Assembly: GCF_030814815.1 (NCBI RefSeq)
Contig: NZ_JAUSVR010000013.1
Coordinates: 46,482-110,481, forward strand
DNA length: 64,000 nucleotides
Origin: Ancylobacter amanitiformis
Lineage (GTDB): Bacteria; Pseudomonadota; Alphaproteobacteria; Rhizobiales; Xanthobacteraceae
Direction: 5' to 3'
Made by a program: the position numbers and the translations under genes. The notes beneath the pieces were generated by a model. That model did no database searches and was not told the DNA's origin. It saw only the letters and a program-made list of their open reading frames with translations. Below are positions 20,901 to 28,312 of this stretch, in pieces (within the stretch, counting starts at the first letter, position 1; every line of letters begins with the position of its first letter).

Positions 20901-22404
20901 CAGCCTCGGGCTGCGCCCGTTCGCCCGCAACCTCACCTATTTCGGCGTCGACGCGGACCAGCTGATCGCCGGGCGGCCGGCGCTGATCCGTTCCATGCTG
21001 GCGGAACTTGCCGCGCTGTTCGCGGCCGGCACGCTGCGCCCGCTACCCTATCGCGTATTCGCCGCCGACGCGGCGCGCAGCGCCTTCCGGCTGATGCAGG
21101 GCTCCGGCCATGTCGGCAAGATCCTCGTCCGTCCGCCATCCACCCTCTCCGCGGAGCCGGCGAAAACCCGTTTCAAAGCCGCGCCGGACGGCGTGCATCT
21201 CGTGGTCGGCGGCACCAGCGGCTTCGGCCGGGAAACGGCGCGCTGGCTTGCCGCGCAGGGCGCGCGCCATGTCGTGGTCGCCTCCCGCCGTGGCGTGATC
21301 GAGCCGCCGCTGGCGGTGGAGGGCGCCACCTTCACCGCCGAACCGCTCGATGTGCGCGACGGGCCGGCCTGCACCGATCTCATCGCCCGGCTGCGCGCGC
21401 GCCACGGGCGCCTTGCCGGCATCGTGCACACCGCCATGGTGCTGGACGACGCGCTGATCCGCGATCTCGACCGGGATCGGATGGAGGCGGTGCTCGCGCC
21501 CAAGGTGGAGGGTGCGCGCCATCTCGACGCCGCCACCGCCGGGCTCGATCTCGATTACTTCGTGCTGTTCTCGTCGGCGACGACGCTGGTCGGCAATCCC
21601 GGCCAGTCGGCCTATGTCGCGGCGAATGCCTATCTGGAAGGCCTCGCCCGCCGCCGCCGGGCGCAGGGCCGGCCGGCGCTGGCCATGGCCTGGGGCGCGA
21701 TTGCCGATGTGGGCGTGCTCGCCCGCGACGCCGCGACCTCACAGAAGCTGAGCCGCCGGCTCGGGCTCGGCACGCTCACCGCCGCCGCCGCGCTCGATCA
21801 TCTCGGGGCGTGCCTCGCCGATGCGGCGACGCCGCCGGTGGTGGTGCATGCGCCGGTCGACTGGCGGGCAGCGCGCGAGCTGGCGGTAATGCGGGGAGCG
21901 ACCTTCGCCGCGCTGCGCAGCCAGGGCGATGAGGCGAGCGGGGACGCGGGCGATGACGGCATCGCCGCGCGGATCGAGGGCCAGAGCGACAGCGAGGCGC
22001 AGGCCAGCGTGCTGCGCCTGCTCACCCAGGAAGTGAGCCGCATCCTGCGTCTCCCCGCCGATACGATCGATCCGGCCCGCCCGCTCGGCGATATCGGCAT
22101 GGATTCGCTCATGGCGCTGGAACTCGACATGGAAATGCAGCGCCGCCACAAGGTCGCCCTGCCCGTGCTGGGCCTCGGCGCCGGGGCGACGCTGCAGGAT
22201 GTCGCGGGCAAGCTGCTGCTCAAGCTGCGCCCCGATACGCGGGTGGAGAGCGAGGCGCCGCCCGCGGCCGGCATCCACCTGCCGGTCGACGAGACGGGGC
22301 TGATCGACCGACACCTGCAGATGGCGCCCACCGCCCCGGCCGTCACGGCCCTGCGGGCGCGGATCGGCGCGGAGAGCCGGCATGACGGGAGCCTGTTGCG
22401 ATGA
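14974..22404 (+). CDS. rkpA: Iterative highly reducing type I polyketide/fatty acid synthase, RkpA-like
   Basis: A 2476-residue megasynthase with order KS - AT - DH - central region - ER - KR - ACP. Ketosynthase: C208 in DTACSSS, H343 in EAHGTG, H381 in NIGHLEP. Acyltransferase: S649 in GHSVGE, with YPFH further on, the malonyl-type pattern. Dehydratase: H960 in DHKVGGHVVVP. Enoylreductase: LNFRDVMFAQG and HGAAGGVGLAAL near 1880. Ketoreductase: GGTSGFG and Y2214 in SAYVAANAYL. Carrier protein: S2378 in GMDSLMAL. The central region (about 1200-1700) looks like decayed methyltransferase plus structural KR, without a clear SAM motif. There is no thioesterase. Full reduction would give a saturated chain left on the ACP, and the stop overlaps the oxoamine synthase start by four bases. 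RkpA of Sinorhizobium K-antigen loci is the closest described counterpart. Start ATG 14974 is tentative; TTG 14986 is possible. Confidence 0.88.
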   Translation: MRCRLDSFVHGAGAPLPSASPQAPQDQAPHGAARKAGRLAAIIGCSCRLPGAPDEAAFWSLLARGECAVSAIPADRWAHERFLHPARGVAGRTYTFAAGVLDDIYGFDPGAFGLSPREAEQIDPQQRLLLELVREAFEDANIPLSSVVNAPVGVFVGASSLDHSLHFVSDIAAADAHFVTGNALSIIANRISHVFSFTGPSLAIDTACSSSLVAFDRAVRAIETGEIDTAVVAGVNVLASPFNFVGFARAGMLSPTGLCRPFSGQADGYVRAEGGVVTILRRLEGSRAMGATPRAVVVASGTNSDGRTLGIAMPESRAQQRLLEELYAARDIDPDRLAFVEAHGTGTLVGDPAEARAVGAALGQRRRSPLPIGSVKSNIGHLEPASGLAGLLKALGALERGQLPASLHLDTLNPQIDFAALNLAPATETLALPVEARLAGISSFGFGGTNAHVVIRLPEAHELPAPGPAPAARVLMISAHSAPALSMLAERYAERLETETAPGRLAHAAAHGRARLDHRLAVSVNDPHAASKLRMIARNGGEGALLRGTMPGAGTGIAFVFTGNGGQYAGMGRAAWQASAAFRASVEEIDSRFEPLAGWSLAGAFQRPPDEATLAATEIAQPLIFALEVALARVLMEAGCRPAAVLGHSVGEIAAAHISGALTLADAVHLIHWRSRLQGRTRGTGLMAFLMASPTRAAELIGAARQPDVVIAAFNAPKGVTLSGPAAGIDAVLRLARRQGIVGKRLGIDYPFHSPGMSELYEPMIEVLAGLKPRAPVLPFISAVTGGPITDDSLDSGYWWDNIRHPVMFDGAIRTAARDNGIGIFLEIGPKAVLTGFVREILADAGRPATVLASLQEKDGQEKDNADEDPIERTLLAALASGAAMDEEKLFGPAQAPGRIDLPRTPWQRQTIRPPRSAEAIDLTGAGVEDHPLLGIRLDGERREWRGLIDIESRPFLADHKVGGHVVVPATGLAEMALAAGHAAFGSAWLRLEDFDILAALRLTPGESIETRVRLESEGGVLIHARPRGAGEWVLHARGRVIAEPNAPASQPVTPLPLRDGDERPDGGLDAEALYAAAARLGLDYGPAFRLVRRARRTGATIELDLAPATVPNHPYILPPTLADAALHGLVLAADALPAAGGMAYLPVRFAALTLRGTSPPAHATLTVLRASPRALALDVLLRDGAGAEVARLEGVELRAVALAVEDALEHDFRQSLVQLGPARSEAHGRIDTFLASREEAPTADDALLLDALAYSIAHRAVIGIAGKELAGDDLPTDGSINLPALITGGHLAPERRASLNALLALLAEGGLARRTAEGNWHVLADSDLPPPGPLLTEIATLAPDRAAELALGARLAEDLAAHLRGELTITHPAGLAEHWDCASPAARQLAEDARALTAACIHPGEAPLAVLLVERHGTVLEALRDLVDAGAITLQVLPADEAARLRLADRIRPSSGMTLCDETTLPAADLILHADPRQPLDPAGERTGRLGPALRPGGALVGLAFAGSGFARLLAADAPTPAGGGRRLHGARAVTDVTLLAAAPAANTPRPALEQALAALLDAEVRACLVTADGLRIDPDRMALDRAGPDSHLLHRLTALESAGSLATAMDEARGLLETLRALASPPTLHLLVDGAPLDGGALDGGALGEGPATAALWAFGRAASNEYPDLAIKLIGLASPVMDTSALGDLARAIADLPQERELVVGPEGLHAVRLAPAAPEPASREDAAMRLVMERAGSLDRLAWRPQARRAPGAGEVEIAVAAAALNFRDVMFAQGLIGDDMLAQGFAGPTLGFEGGGTVTRIGPGVTGIQEGDAIVAFAPGAFATHATIPAAAVLNVPAGMSIEAAATLPVAFLTAWYGLVECARLAAGESVLIHGAAGGVGLAALQIARARGARIIATAGSPEKRALARLFGADVVHDSRDTAFAAQIAAEGGCDVVLNSLAGRGMELSLRALKPFGRFIELGKRDFVANTSLGLRPFARNLTYFGVDADQLIAGRPALIRSMLAELAALFAAGTLRPLPYRVFAADAARSAFRLMQGSGHVGKILVRPPSTLSAEPAKTRFKAAPDGVHLVVGGTSGFGRETARWLAAQGARHVVVASRRGVIEPPLAVEGATFTAEPLDVRDGPACTDLIARLRARHGRLAGIVHTAMVLDDALIRDLDRDRMEAVLAPKVEGARHLDAATAGLDLDYFVLFSSATTLVGNPGQSAYVAANAYLEGLARRRRAQGRPALAMAWGAIADVGVLARDAATSQKLSRRLGLGTLTAAAALDHLGACLADAATPPVVVHAPVDWRAARELAVMRGATFAALRSQGDEASGDAGDDGIAARIEGQSDSEAQASVLRLLTQEVSRILRLPADTIDPARPLGDIGMDSLMALELDMEMQRRHKVALPVLGLGAGATLQDVAGKLLLKLRPDTRVESEAPPAAGIHLPVDETGLIDRHLQMAPTAPAVTALRARIGAESRHDGSLLR
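19891..19920 (+). repeat. Perfect 15-bp tandem duplication inside the PKS gene
   Basis: gatgggggagcgctt occurs twice without mismatch. It adds DGGAL twice to a Gly/Ala/Leu linker just before the enoylreductase part. Confidence 0.8.
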
Positions 22405-23816
22405 CGGTGCATGACGGCATCCGCCTCGACGCCGCGGCAAAGGCCGCGCTGCTCGCGCGCATGCGCCAGCGGCCGACGTCGAGCGAGGGAGCGGCCGCCG
22501 AAGAGGGCCCGCTCTACGACGCCTCCTTCGAGACGCTTCCCGGCTTCGAGGAACTGCGCTTCATCCGCGCCACCGGCGAGGCGCTGGGCATCGCCAACCC
22601 GTTCTTCCGCCCGCATGAGGGCCGGGCCGGCGCGCTCAGCCGCATCGAGGGACGGGAGGTGATCAACTTCGCCTCCTATGATTATCTCGGGCTGAACGGC
22701 CACCCGCAGGTGAGCGGGGCCGCGCGGGAGGCGATGGAGCTTTACGGCACCAGCGTCTCGGCGAGCCGGGTGGTGGCCGGCGAACGGCCGATCCACCGCG
22801 CGCTGGAAGCCCGGCTCGCCGCGCTGCACGGGGCGGAGGACGCGGTCGTGTTCGTGTCCGGCCATGCCGCCAACGTCACCACCATTGGCAGCCTGCTCGG
22901 CCCGGACGACGTGGTGTTCCACGATGCGCTGATCCACAACAGCGTCATCGTCGGCGCCGAACTGGCCCGCGCCACGCGGCGCTCCTTCCCCCATAACGAC
23001 TTCGCCGCGCTGGAACGGATGCTGGCGAGCGAGCGCGCCTCATCCCCCGCCTCCACGCGGACGCGGCGGGCGCTCATCGTCGTCGAGGGCCTCTATTCGA
23101 TGGACGGCGACACGCCGGATCTCGCGCGGCTGGTGGCGCTGAAGCAGCGCTTCGGCGCCTGGCTGATGGTGGACGAGGCGCACAGCGTCGGCGTGCTCGG
23201 CGCGAAGGGGCGCGGCATCGCCGAGCAGGCCGGCCTCGATCCCGCGCTGGTCGATATCTGGATGGGTACGCTGTCCAAGTCGCTCGCCTCCTGTGGCGGC
23301 TATATTGCCGGCCCGCAGGCGCTGATCGACGTGCTGAAGACCTCGGCACCCGGCTTCGTCTACAGCGTCGGCCTGCCGCCCGCCGCCGCCGGCGCGGCAC
23401 TGGCGGCGCTGGATGTGCTGGAGCGCGAAGGCGAGCGGGTGGCGGCGCTGCGCGCCAATTCCCGCCATTTCATCGAGGCGGTGCAGGCCGCCGGCCTTTC
23501 CACCGGCACGGCCGAGGGCCACGCGATCATCCCCGTCATGGTGGGCGACTCGCTGAAGGCGGTGCTCCTGTCGGAAAGGCTGCTGGCGCGCGGCGTCAAC
23601 GCGCTGCCGATCATCCATCCCGCGGTGCCGCACCGCTCGTCGCGGCTGCGCTTCTTCATCACCGCCGCGCACCAGCGCGCCCAGCTCGACCAGACCGTGC
23701 GCCTCCTCACCGAGGCGTTCACCGAGAGTACCCGCTTCCTCGCCGAGCTCGGGCTCGGCGGGGAGGCGGATGGCGAGGAGGCGCCGCGGGCGTTTCCGCC
23801 AGCGTGGGGAGAGTAG
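22401..23816 (+). CDS. rkpG: PLP-dependent alpha-oxoamine synthase, RkpG-like
   Basis: The protein has 471 residues of the family that includes serine palmitoyltransferase, 8-amino-7-oxononanoate synthase and 2-amino-3-ketobutyrate ligase. These enzymes join an acyl thioester to an amino acid with loss of CO2. The PLP lysine is K293 in GTLSKSLASCGGY; VDEAHSVGVLG and FVSGHAANVT are the other family marks. About 80 extra residues precede the fold. The ATG overlaps the PKS stop (ATGA), so the two are made together. The partner PKS has no thioesterase, so the likely acyl donor is its own ACP, as Fum8 offloads the fumonisin PKS. A biotin role is unlikely, since no bio gene is near. The amino acid used is unknown. 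Confidence 0.85.
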   Translation: MTVHDGIRLDAAAKAALLARMRQRPTSSEGAAAEEGPLYDASFETLPGFEELRFIRATGEALGIANPFFRPHEGRAGALSRIEGREVINFASYDYLGLNGHPQVSGAAREAMELYGTSVSASRVVAGERPIHRALEARLAALHGAEDAVVFVSGHAANVTTIGSLLGPDDVVFHDALIHNSVIVGAELARATRRSFPHNDFAALERMLASERASSPASTRTRRALIVVEGLYSMDGDTPDLARLVALKQRFGAWLMVDEAHSVGVLGAKGRGIAEQAGLDPALVDIWMGTLSKSLASCGGYIAGPQALIDVLKTSAPGFVYSVGLPPAAAGAALAALDVLEREGERVAALRANSRHFIEAVQAAGLSTGTAEGHAIIPVMVGDSLKAVLLSERLLARGVNALPIIHPAVPHRSSRLRFFITAAHQRAQLDQTVRLLTEAFTESTRFLAELGLGGEADGEEAPRAFPPAWGE

Positions 23817-23817
23817 A

Positions 23818-25260
23818 ATGAAGGTCGTGCTCGACATTACCCGGCTGCTGCGGCGCTCGTCGCAGTCGACCCCGACAGGTATCGACCGGGTCGAACTCGC
23901 CTATGCCCGTCACCTGCTCGGCAGCCGCCATTATCAGGACGACGCCGCTTTCGTCGCCCGCCTGCGCGCTTCCACCTGGTATCTCGATGCGGAGACGGTA
24001 GCCGGCTTCGTCGACGCGCTGGCCAGCCGCTGGAAGCAGTCGGAGGGCAAGATCACCCGGCGCGAGCTTATCGCGGTCGAGAGCTTCCTCGATCTCACGC
24101 CCGGCGTGCTGACCCATCTCGACGCCGCGCCGAGCCGCACTTCGCTGCCGGACATGATGCCCCCGCTCAAGCGCCTGCTGTCGCCGGTCAACCTGCTGCC
24201 GCGCCTGCTGCGGCGGCGCAGTTCGAAGGGCGCGGTCTATCTCAATGTCTCCCATGAAGGGCTGAACTCGATCAACGGCGTGCGTTCCATGGTGCGCGGC
24301 CACGGGCTCAAGCCGATCTATCTGGTGCATGATCTCATTCCCCTCACCCACCCCGAATATGTCCGGCCGGGCGACGCGGAAAAGCACGAGACGCGCATGC
24401 GCACCGTGCTCGGCTCCGCCGAGGCGATCATCGCCAATTCGCACCACACGCTGGATCAGCTGAAATCCTTCGCCGAGCGCAACGACATGAGCGTGCCGGC
24501 AAACATCGTCAGCCCGCTCGGCATCGAGGACGAGTTCGGCATGGACGCGCCGGTGGAGGCGCCGGGCCACCCCTTCTTCCTCACCGTCGGCACGATCGAG
24601 CCGCGCAAGAACCACCTCGTGCTGCTGCACGCCTGGCGCGCGCTGGTGGAGAAGCTGGGCCCCAAGGCGCCCAAGCTGATCATCGTCGGCCGGCGCGGAT
24701 GGGAGAACGAGAACGTCATCGACATCATCGAGCGCTGCCAGACGCTCGGCAACCATGTGCTGGAGTGCAACCGGCTGCCGGACGTGCACCTGCGCCGGCT
24801 GATGAAGCAGTCGCAGGCCGTGCTGTTCCCCTCCTTCGCCGAGGGCTACGGCCTGCCGCTCTTCGAGGCCATGGCGCTGCGGGTGCCGGTGATCTGCTCC
24901 GACCTGCAGGCTTTCCGCGACATCGCGGGGACCGCGCCGCGCTATCTCGACCCGATCGACGGGCTCGGCTGGGCGCGGGCGATCGAGGATTATGCGCGGC
25001 CGGATTCCACCGCGCGGGCGGTGCAGCTGCAGGCGCTGCAACATATCCGCATGCCGCGCTGGTCGGATCATTTCTCGATCGTCGATCGCCTCATCGAGGC
25101 CGTCGCCGCGCCCGCCCCCGCGCCGCTGCCCGCGCCGTCCTGGCGCCCGGCCACCAGCGCGGAGCGCACGAGGGCGTTGATTTCCGCCGGCGAACGCCTG
25201 GAGGGCGCCCGCCCCTCCTTCGGCTTCGCCGCCGCCCAACCGCATTCGAGCACGAGGTAG
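23818..25260 (+). CDS. GT4-family glycosyltransferase
   Basis: The protein has 480 residues and a GT-B fold. It starts MKVVLDITRLLRR, continues with STPTGIDRVELAYARHLLG, and in the C-terminal half has GTIEPRKNHLVLLHAW and the motif FAEGYGLPLFEAM. It follows the oxoamine synthase by one base (TAG at 23814-23816, ATG at 23818), so it belongs to the PKS operon and may glycosylate the lipid product or start the chain on it. That is inference from position. The last 50 residues are Pro/Ala-rich and are encoded over the 3' end of the opposing sulfatase-like gene, an overlap of 193 bases. Confidence 0.85.
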   Translation: MKVVLDITRLLRRSSQSTPTGIDRVELAYARHLLGSRHYQDDAAFVARLRASTWYLDAETVAGFVDALASRWKQSEGKITRRELIAVESFLDLTPGVLTHLDAAPSRTSLPDMMPPLKRLLSPVNLLPRLLRRRSSKGAVYLNVSHEGLNSINGVRSMVRGHGLKPIYLVHDLIPLTHPEYVRPGDAEKHETRMRTVLGSAEAIIANSHHTLDQLKSFAERNDMSVPANIVSPLGIEDEFGMDAPVEAPGHPFFLTVGTIEPRKNHLVLLHAWRALVEKLGPKAPKLIIVGRRGWENENVIDIIERCQTLGNHVLECNRLPDVHLRRLMKQSQAVLFPSFAEGYGLPLFEAMALRVPVICSDLQAFRDIAGTAPRYLDPIDGLGWARAIEDYARPDSTARAVQLQALQHIRMPRWSDHFSIVDRLIEAVAAPAPAPLPAPSWRPATSAERTRALISAGERLEGARPSFGFAAAQPHSSTR

Positions 25261-26648
25261 TCGGTGGCCCGGTCCTCAGCCAGCGCCGCGTGCCCGGGAA
25301 GGAGCGGGGCATGATCGCCGTAGAACACCAGCAGCGCGCGGTCGGTCAGCGTGTCCAGCGCCGCCGCCACCAGTCCGAGCATGGCATCGGCATTGGCGAG
25401 GTGGTGGGCATACTGGGCGACCGGCTCGTCGATGGCGGGCAGGCGGCCGGGCCCGTAAGGGTCATGCGCCTCCATCGAGATCGACATGAGGAACAGCGCC
25501 TCGCCGGCTTCCGCCGCGGCGGAAATCTCGCGGGCGATGCGCCGGCCGAGCGCCCGGTCGCCGACATAGGGACCACAGCGGTCGGCCGGCTGGAAGGCAT
25601 CCTCGCCGATGAACCGCGCGAAGCCGAGACGCGGGATCGCCCGGTCACGCCGGAAGAAACGGGCATCGTGAGGATGGATGAAGGCCGTGCGCCATCCGGC
25701 CGTCGCGAGAAGCCCGGCCAGCGACGCGGAGGCGAGCCGCGCGGGCCGCAGATAGGGGTCGAAACGGTCCATGCGCTGGCGCGCGAACGGCACGCCGGTA
25801 AGCATCTCCACCTCGGAGCGATGGGTATAGGCACCATAGCAGGACACATCGAGCCGGCCCTGCGCCAGCGCGCGGACACGCAGCCGGTCGAGATTGGGCA
25901 GGCTGAGCGGAACGCCATGGCGGCGCAGATCGGCGAAGGATTCCATCTGCAGCATCACCACCGCCCGGTAGCGCCCGTTCACCGCGACGGGAGCGACCGG
26001 CGGATCCCCCCGCTCCGCCCGTCCATCCCGGCGCCACAGGGCGAAGCCGGCGACGAGCGAGGCACTGAGGCCGAGCCTGGCGACGAATTGCTCGGGCGGG
26101 GTTTCCAGCAGCGGCGGCGCGAGGCGGGCGAGCAGGCGCGCAAGGCTGCCCGCCGCCGCCGGCAGAACGGCCGCGACCAGCAGGGCGAGGGCGAGGAGGC
26201 CCATCTGCGCCGGCCCACCGAACTGGCGCGGCTCGAACCATGTCCAGCCGGCGATCACGCCGAGCAGCAGCAGGGCCGCGAGGCCGATGCCGGCTGCGCT
26301 CCGGCGATCGACATAGAACAGGTCGGGATGGCGGATCAGCGTCGTCAGGAAGCCGAGATCGCTGAACACCAGAGGTTCGCGCAGATAGGCATATTTGACG
26401 CGCGATATGGTCACGAACACACCGAGCGTGACCAGCGTCGCCACCGCCGCGAAGAGCGGGCGCGCCGACAGGCCCAGCCAGAGCAGCCACAGCCACAGCA
26501 CGACCGCCGCGCCGAGCAGCCACGCCGCCACCGGCGCGCGGTTTCCCGCCGCATGGCGCGGGGTCGCCAGCCGGTCCAGGCCTGCGGCGGCGGCCAGCAT
26601 CACCAGCGGGATGGATATCGTCATGGCTGGACTGATCAGATCGAACAT
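25068..26648 (-). CDS. Membrane-bound sulfatase/LTA-synthase-like protein, RkpI-like candidate
   Basis: The protein has 526 residues. The N-terminal part (about 1-215) has five or so hydrophobic segments. The C-terminal part is an alkaline-phosphatase-fold domain facing the periplasm. VMLQMESFADL holds the metal/nucleophile region where phosphoglycerol transferases have a Thr; CYGAYTHRSEVEMLTG supplies the Thr-type nucleophile area, and VFYGDHAPLLPG holds the late Asp-His metal ligands. This family moves phosphoglycerol or phosphoethanolamine, or cleaves sulfates. Its position among rkpA/G/H/J-like genes suggests it is the RkpI counterpart, from locus content rather than comparison. ATG 26648 is preferred to GTG 26651. 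It converges on and overlaps the glycosyltransferase by 193 bases. Confidence 0.72.
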   Translation of the reverse strand: MFDLISPAMTISIPLVMLAAAAGLDRLATPRHAAGNRAPVAAWLLGAAVVLWLWLLWLGLSARPLFAAVATLVTLGVFVTISRVKYAYLREPLVFSDLGFLTTLIRHPDLFYVDRRSAAGIGLAALLLLGVIAGWTWFEPRQFGGPAQMGLLALALLVAAVLPAAAGSLARLLARLAPPLLETPPEQFVARLGLSASLVAGFALWRRDGRAERGDPPVAPVAVNGRYRAVVMLQMESFADLRRHGVPLSLPNLDRLRVRALAQGRLDVSCYGAYTHRSEVEMLTGVPFARQRMDRFDPYLRPARLASASLAGLLATAGWRTAFIHPHDARFFRRDRAIPRLGFARFIGEDAFQPADRCGPYVGDRALGRRIAREISAAAEAGEALFLMSISMEAHDPYGPGRLPAIDEPVAQYAHHLANADAMLGLVAAALDTLTDRALLVFYGDHAPLLPGHAALAEDRATDYLVLECGWAAAKPKEGRAPSRRSPAEINALVRSALVAGRQDGAGSGAGAGAATASMRRSTIEK

Positions 26649-26836
26649 CACGCTTCATGTATTCATTTGAAGGATGCAGCGAGACTAGACAATCAATCTG
26701 ATCATATCTACGGTAAAAATACTATCGTGATCGAAGGTATAATATCGATATACGAACTATATATATCCAATATTCGAAATATACTCGAAGTTCATGCATG
26801 GTTGGGCCCGCGGCGCTGACGGTGGAGGTTGCATAG
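26649..26836 (+). promoter_or_regulatory. AT-rich divergent promoter region of kpsE and the sulfatase-like gene
   Basis: About 150 of these bases are strikingly AT-rich in a roughly 68 percent GC neighbourhood, with TATAAT at 26738-26743 on the plus strand and many TATA-like runs. No matching -35 box is clear. GTGGAGG before the kpsE ATG is the ribosome-binding site. Confidence 0.5.
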
Positions 26837-28294
26837 ATGAGTAAGCTGCACCCGTTTCTCGGCATGGCGAGGGACACCTCGCTGGAGCCGGCGCCCGGTG
26901 CGCCGGCCAAGGCCAAGACCGCGCGGCCACTTCCGCACGCGCTGACGGAGGCCACGCCGGAGCCGGTGCGGGCGCGGGCCAAGCCGGCGGCGCGGCCGGT
27001 GGCCAAGCGCGATGCCTTTGCGCTGCCCGAGTTCGACGTGGCCGCTCTCGCCGAGCGGCTGCCGCGCAAGCGCCGGCAACGCCGCTCGATTGGCCTGTGG
27101 ACCTCCTTCTTCCTGATGGTGGCGCTGCCGACGCTCGCCGCCGGCCTCTATTACGGACTCATCGTCTCCAACCAGTACCTGTCGGAATTCCGCTTCGCGG
27201 TGCGCAGCCAGGATTTCGCACCGGCCGGCGCCAGCGCCGCCAGCACCGCGCTCGGCGCGGCGGCACGGGCGGGCGGCTATACCGACAATTTCCTCGTCGT
27301 CGACTATCTCACCAGCCGCCAGGCGGTGGAGGACCTGAGCAAGACCCTCGATCTGCGGGCGATGTTCGACCGGCCCGGCGTCGACATTCTTTCGCGTCTC
27401 TCCGGCGACGACACGATGGAGAACCTCGTCAGCTACTGGCAGTCGATGATCGACGCCTCCTTCGACCTCGCCACCGGCCTCGCTTTGGTGCGGGTGCGCG
27501 CCTTCACGCCGGACGACGCCTATACGATCGCCGCAACGCTGGTGAAGCAGAGCGAAAAGCTCATCAACGAGATCTCGGCCCGCGCGCGCATCGACGCCGT
27601 GCGCTTCGCCGAATCCGACGTCAGCCGCGCCGAGCAGCGCCTGCGCGACGCCCGCGGCGCGCTGCGCCAGTTCCGCGACACCGAGCAGACGCCGGATGCG
27701 GCGCGCACCGCCGGCGGCACGCTCGACCTTGCCATGAAGCTGCGCGGGGAACTGGCCGGCCTGCAGTCGCAGCTCTCCTCGCTGCGCACCTACATGGATC
27801 CCAACGCGCCGACGGTGAAGGTGCTGGAAAGCCGCATCGCCGCCACGGCCAAGCAGATCACCGCCATCGAGCGCGAAATCGGCAAAGGCAACCGGGAGGT
27901 GGCCAACCGCGAGGTGGGCGGCCGCGAGGTGCAGGCCCCTGCCGCACAAGCCGGCACAGCCGGGGCGGCGACGGCGGCAGCGCCCGCCACCGGCAGCACG
28001 ATGCCGGGCGCGGCGCCGGTGCTGTCCGACGTGCTGTCGAACTACGAGGATGTCGATCTCAGCCGTCAGTTCGCCGAGAAATATTACGACACCACCTTGT
28101 CGGCGCTGGAACTGGCCCGCTCGGAAGCGGCCGCGCAGCAGACCTATGTCGCGACCTATGTACAGCCGGCGCGGGCGCAGGCCAGCCTCTACCCGCAGCG
28201 GCTGATGACCACGCTGATCATCTTCCTCGCGGCCGGCGCCCTCTGGTTCGTCAGCGTGATGGTGTTCTTCTCCATCCGCGACCATGTCGCCTGA
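26837..28294 (+). CDS. kpsE: Capsule export inner-membrane protein, KpsE/CtrB-like
   Basis: The protein has 485 residues of the PCP-3 (KpsE/CtrB/BexC) family, which links the inner-membrane ABC transporter to the outer-membrane export channel. It has a long cytoplasmic N-terminus, a first membrane segment about 95-117 (LWTSFFLMVALPTLAAG), then the family motif NQYLSEFRFAVRSQ. A coiled periplasmic region follows, and a last membrane segment at the C-terminus (TLIIFLAAGALWFVSVMVFF). The periplasmic coil is interrupted by a low-complexity Ala/Pro/Gly insert with three 15-base repeats (REVAN/REVGG/REVQA). It begins the rightward group kpsE-kpsM-kpsT. RkpR/RkpU proteins of rhizobia are the nearest described equivalents. 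Confidence 0.9.
   Translation: MSKLHPFLGMARDTSLEPAPGAPAKAKTARPLPHALTEATPEPVRARAKPAARPVAKRDAFALPEFDVAALAERLPRKRRQRRSIGLWTSFFLMVALPTLAAGLYYGLIVSNQYLSEFRFAVRSQDFAPAGASAASTALGAAARAGGYTDNFLVVDYLTSRQAVEDLSKTLDLRAMFDRPGVDILSRLSGDDTMENLVSYWQSMIDASFDLATGLALVRVRAFTPDDAYTIAATLVKQSEKLINEISARARIDAVRFAESDVSRAEQRLRDARGALRQFRDTEQTPDAARTAGGTLDLAMKLRGELAGLQSQLSSLRTYMDPNAPTVKVLESRIAATAKQITAIEREIGKGNREVANREVGGREVQAPAAQAGTAGAATAAAPATGSTMPGAAPVLSDVLSNYEDVDLSRQFAEKYYDTTLSALELARSEAAAQQTYVATYVQPARAQASLYPQRLMTTLIIFLAAGALWFVSVMVFFSIRDHVA
27890..27934 (+). repeat. Three 15-bp tandem units in kpsE
   Basis: Units at 27890-27904, 27905-27919 and 27920-27934 share gcgaggtg-like cores and encode NREVA, NREVG and GREVQ, within a linker before an Ala-rich insert. 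Confidence 0.65.
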
Positions 28295-28312
28295 GCGGAA
28301 AGCGCGCGCGCC

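Noticed and set aside
22401..23816. Biotin synthesis gene bioF
   Set aside because: The fold fits, but it is translationally coupled to a PKS and no other bio gene is near. RkpG-like is the better call.
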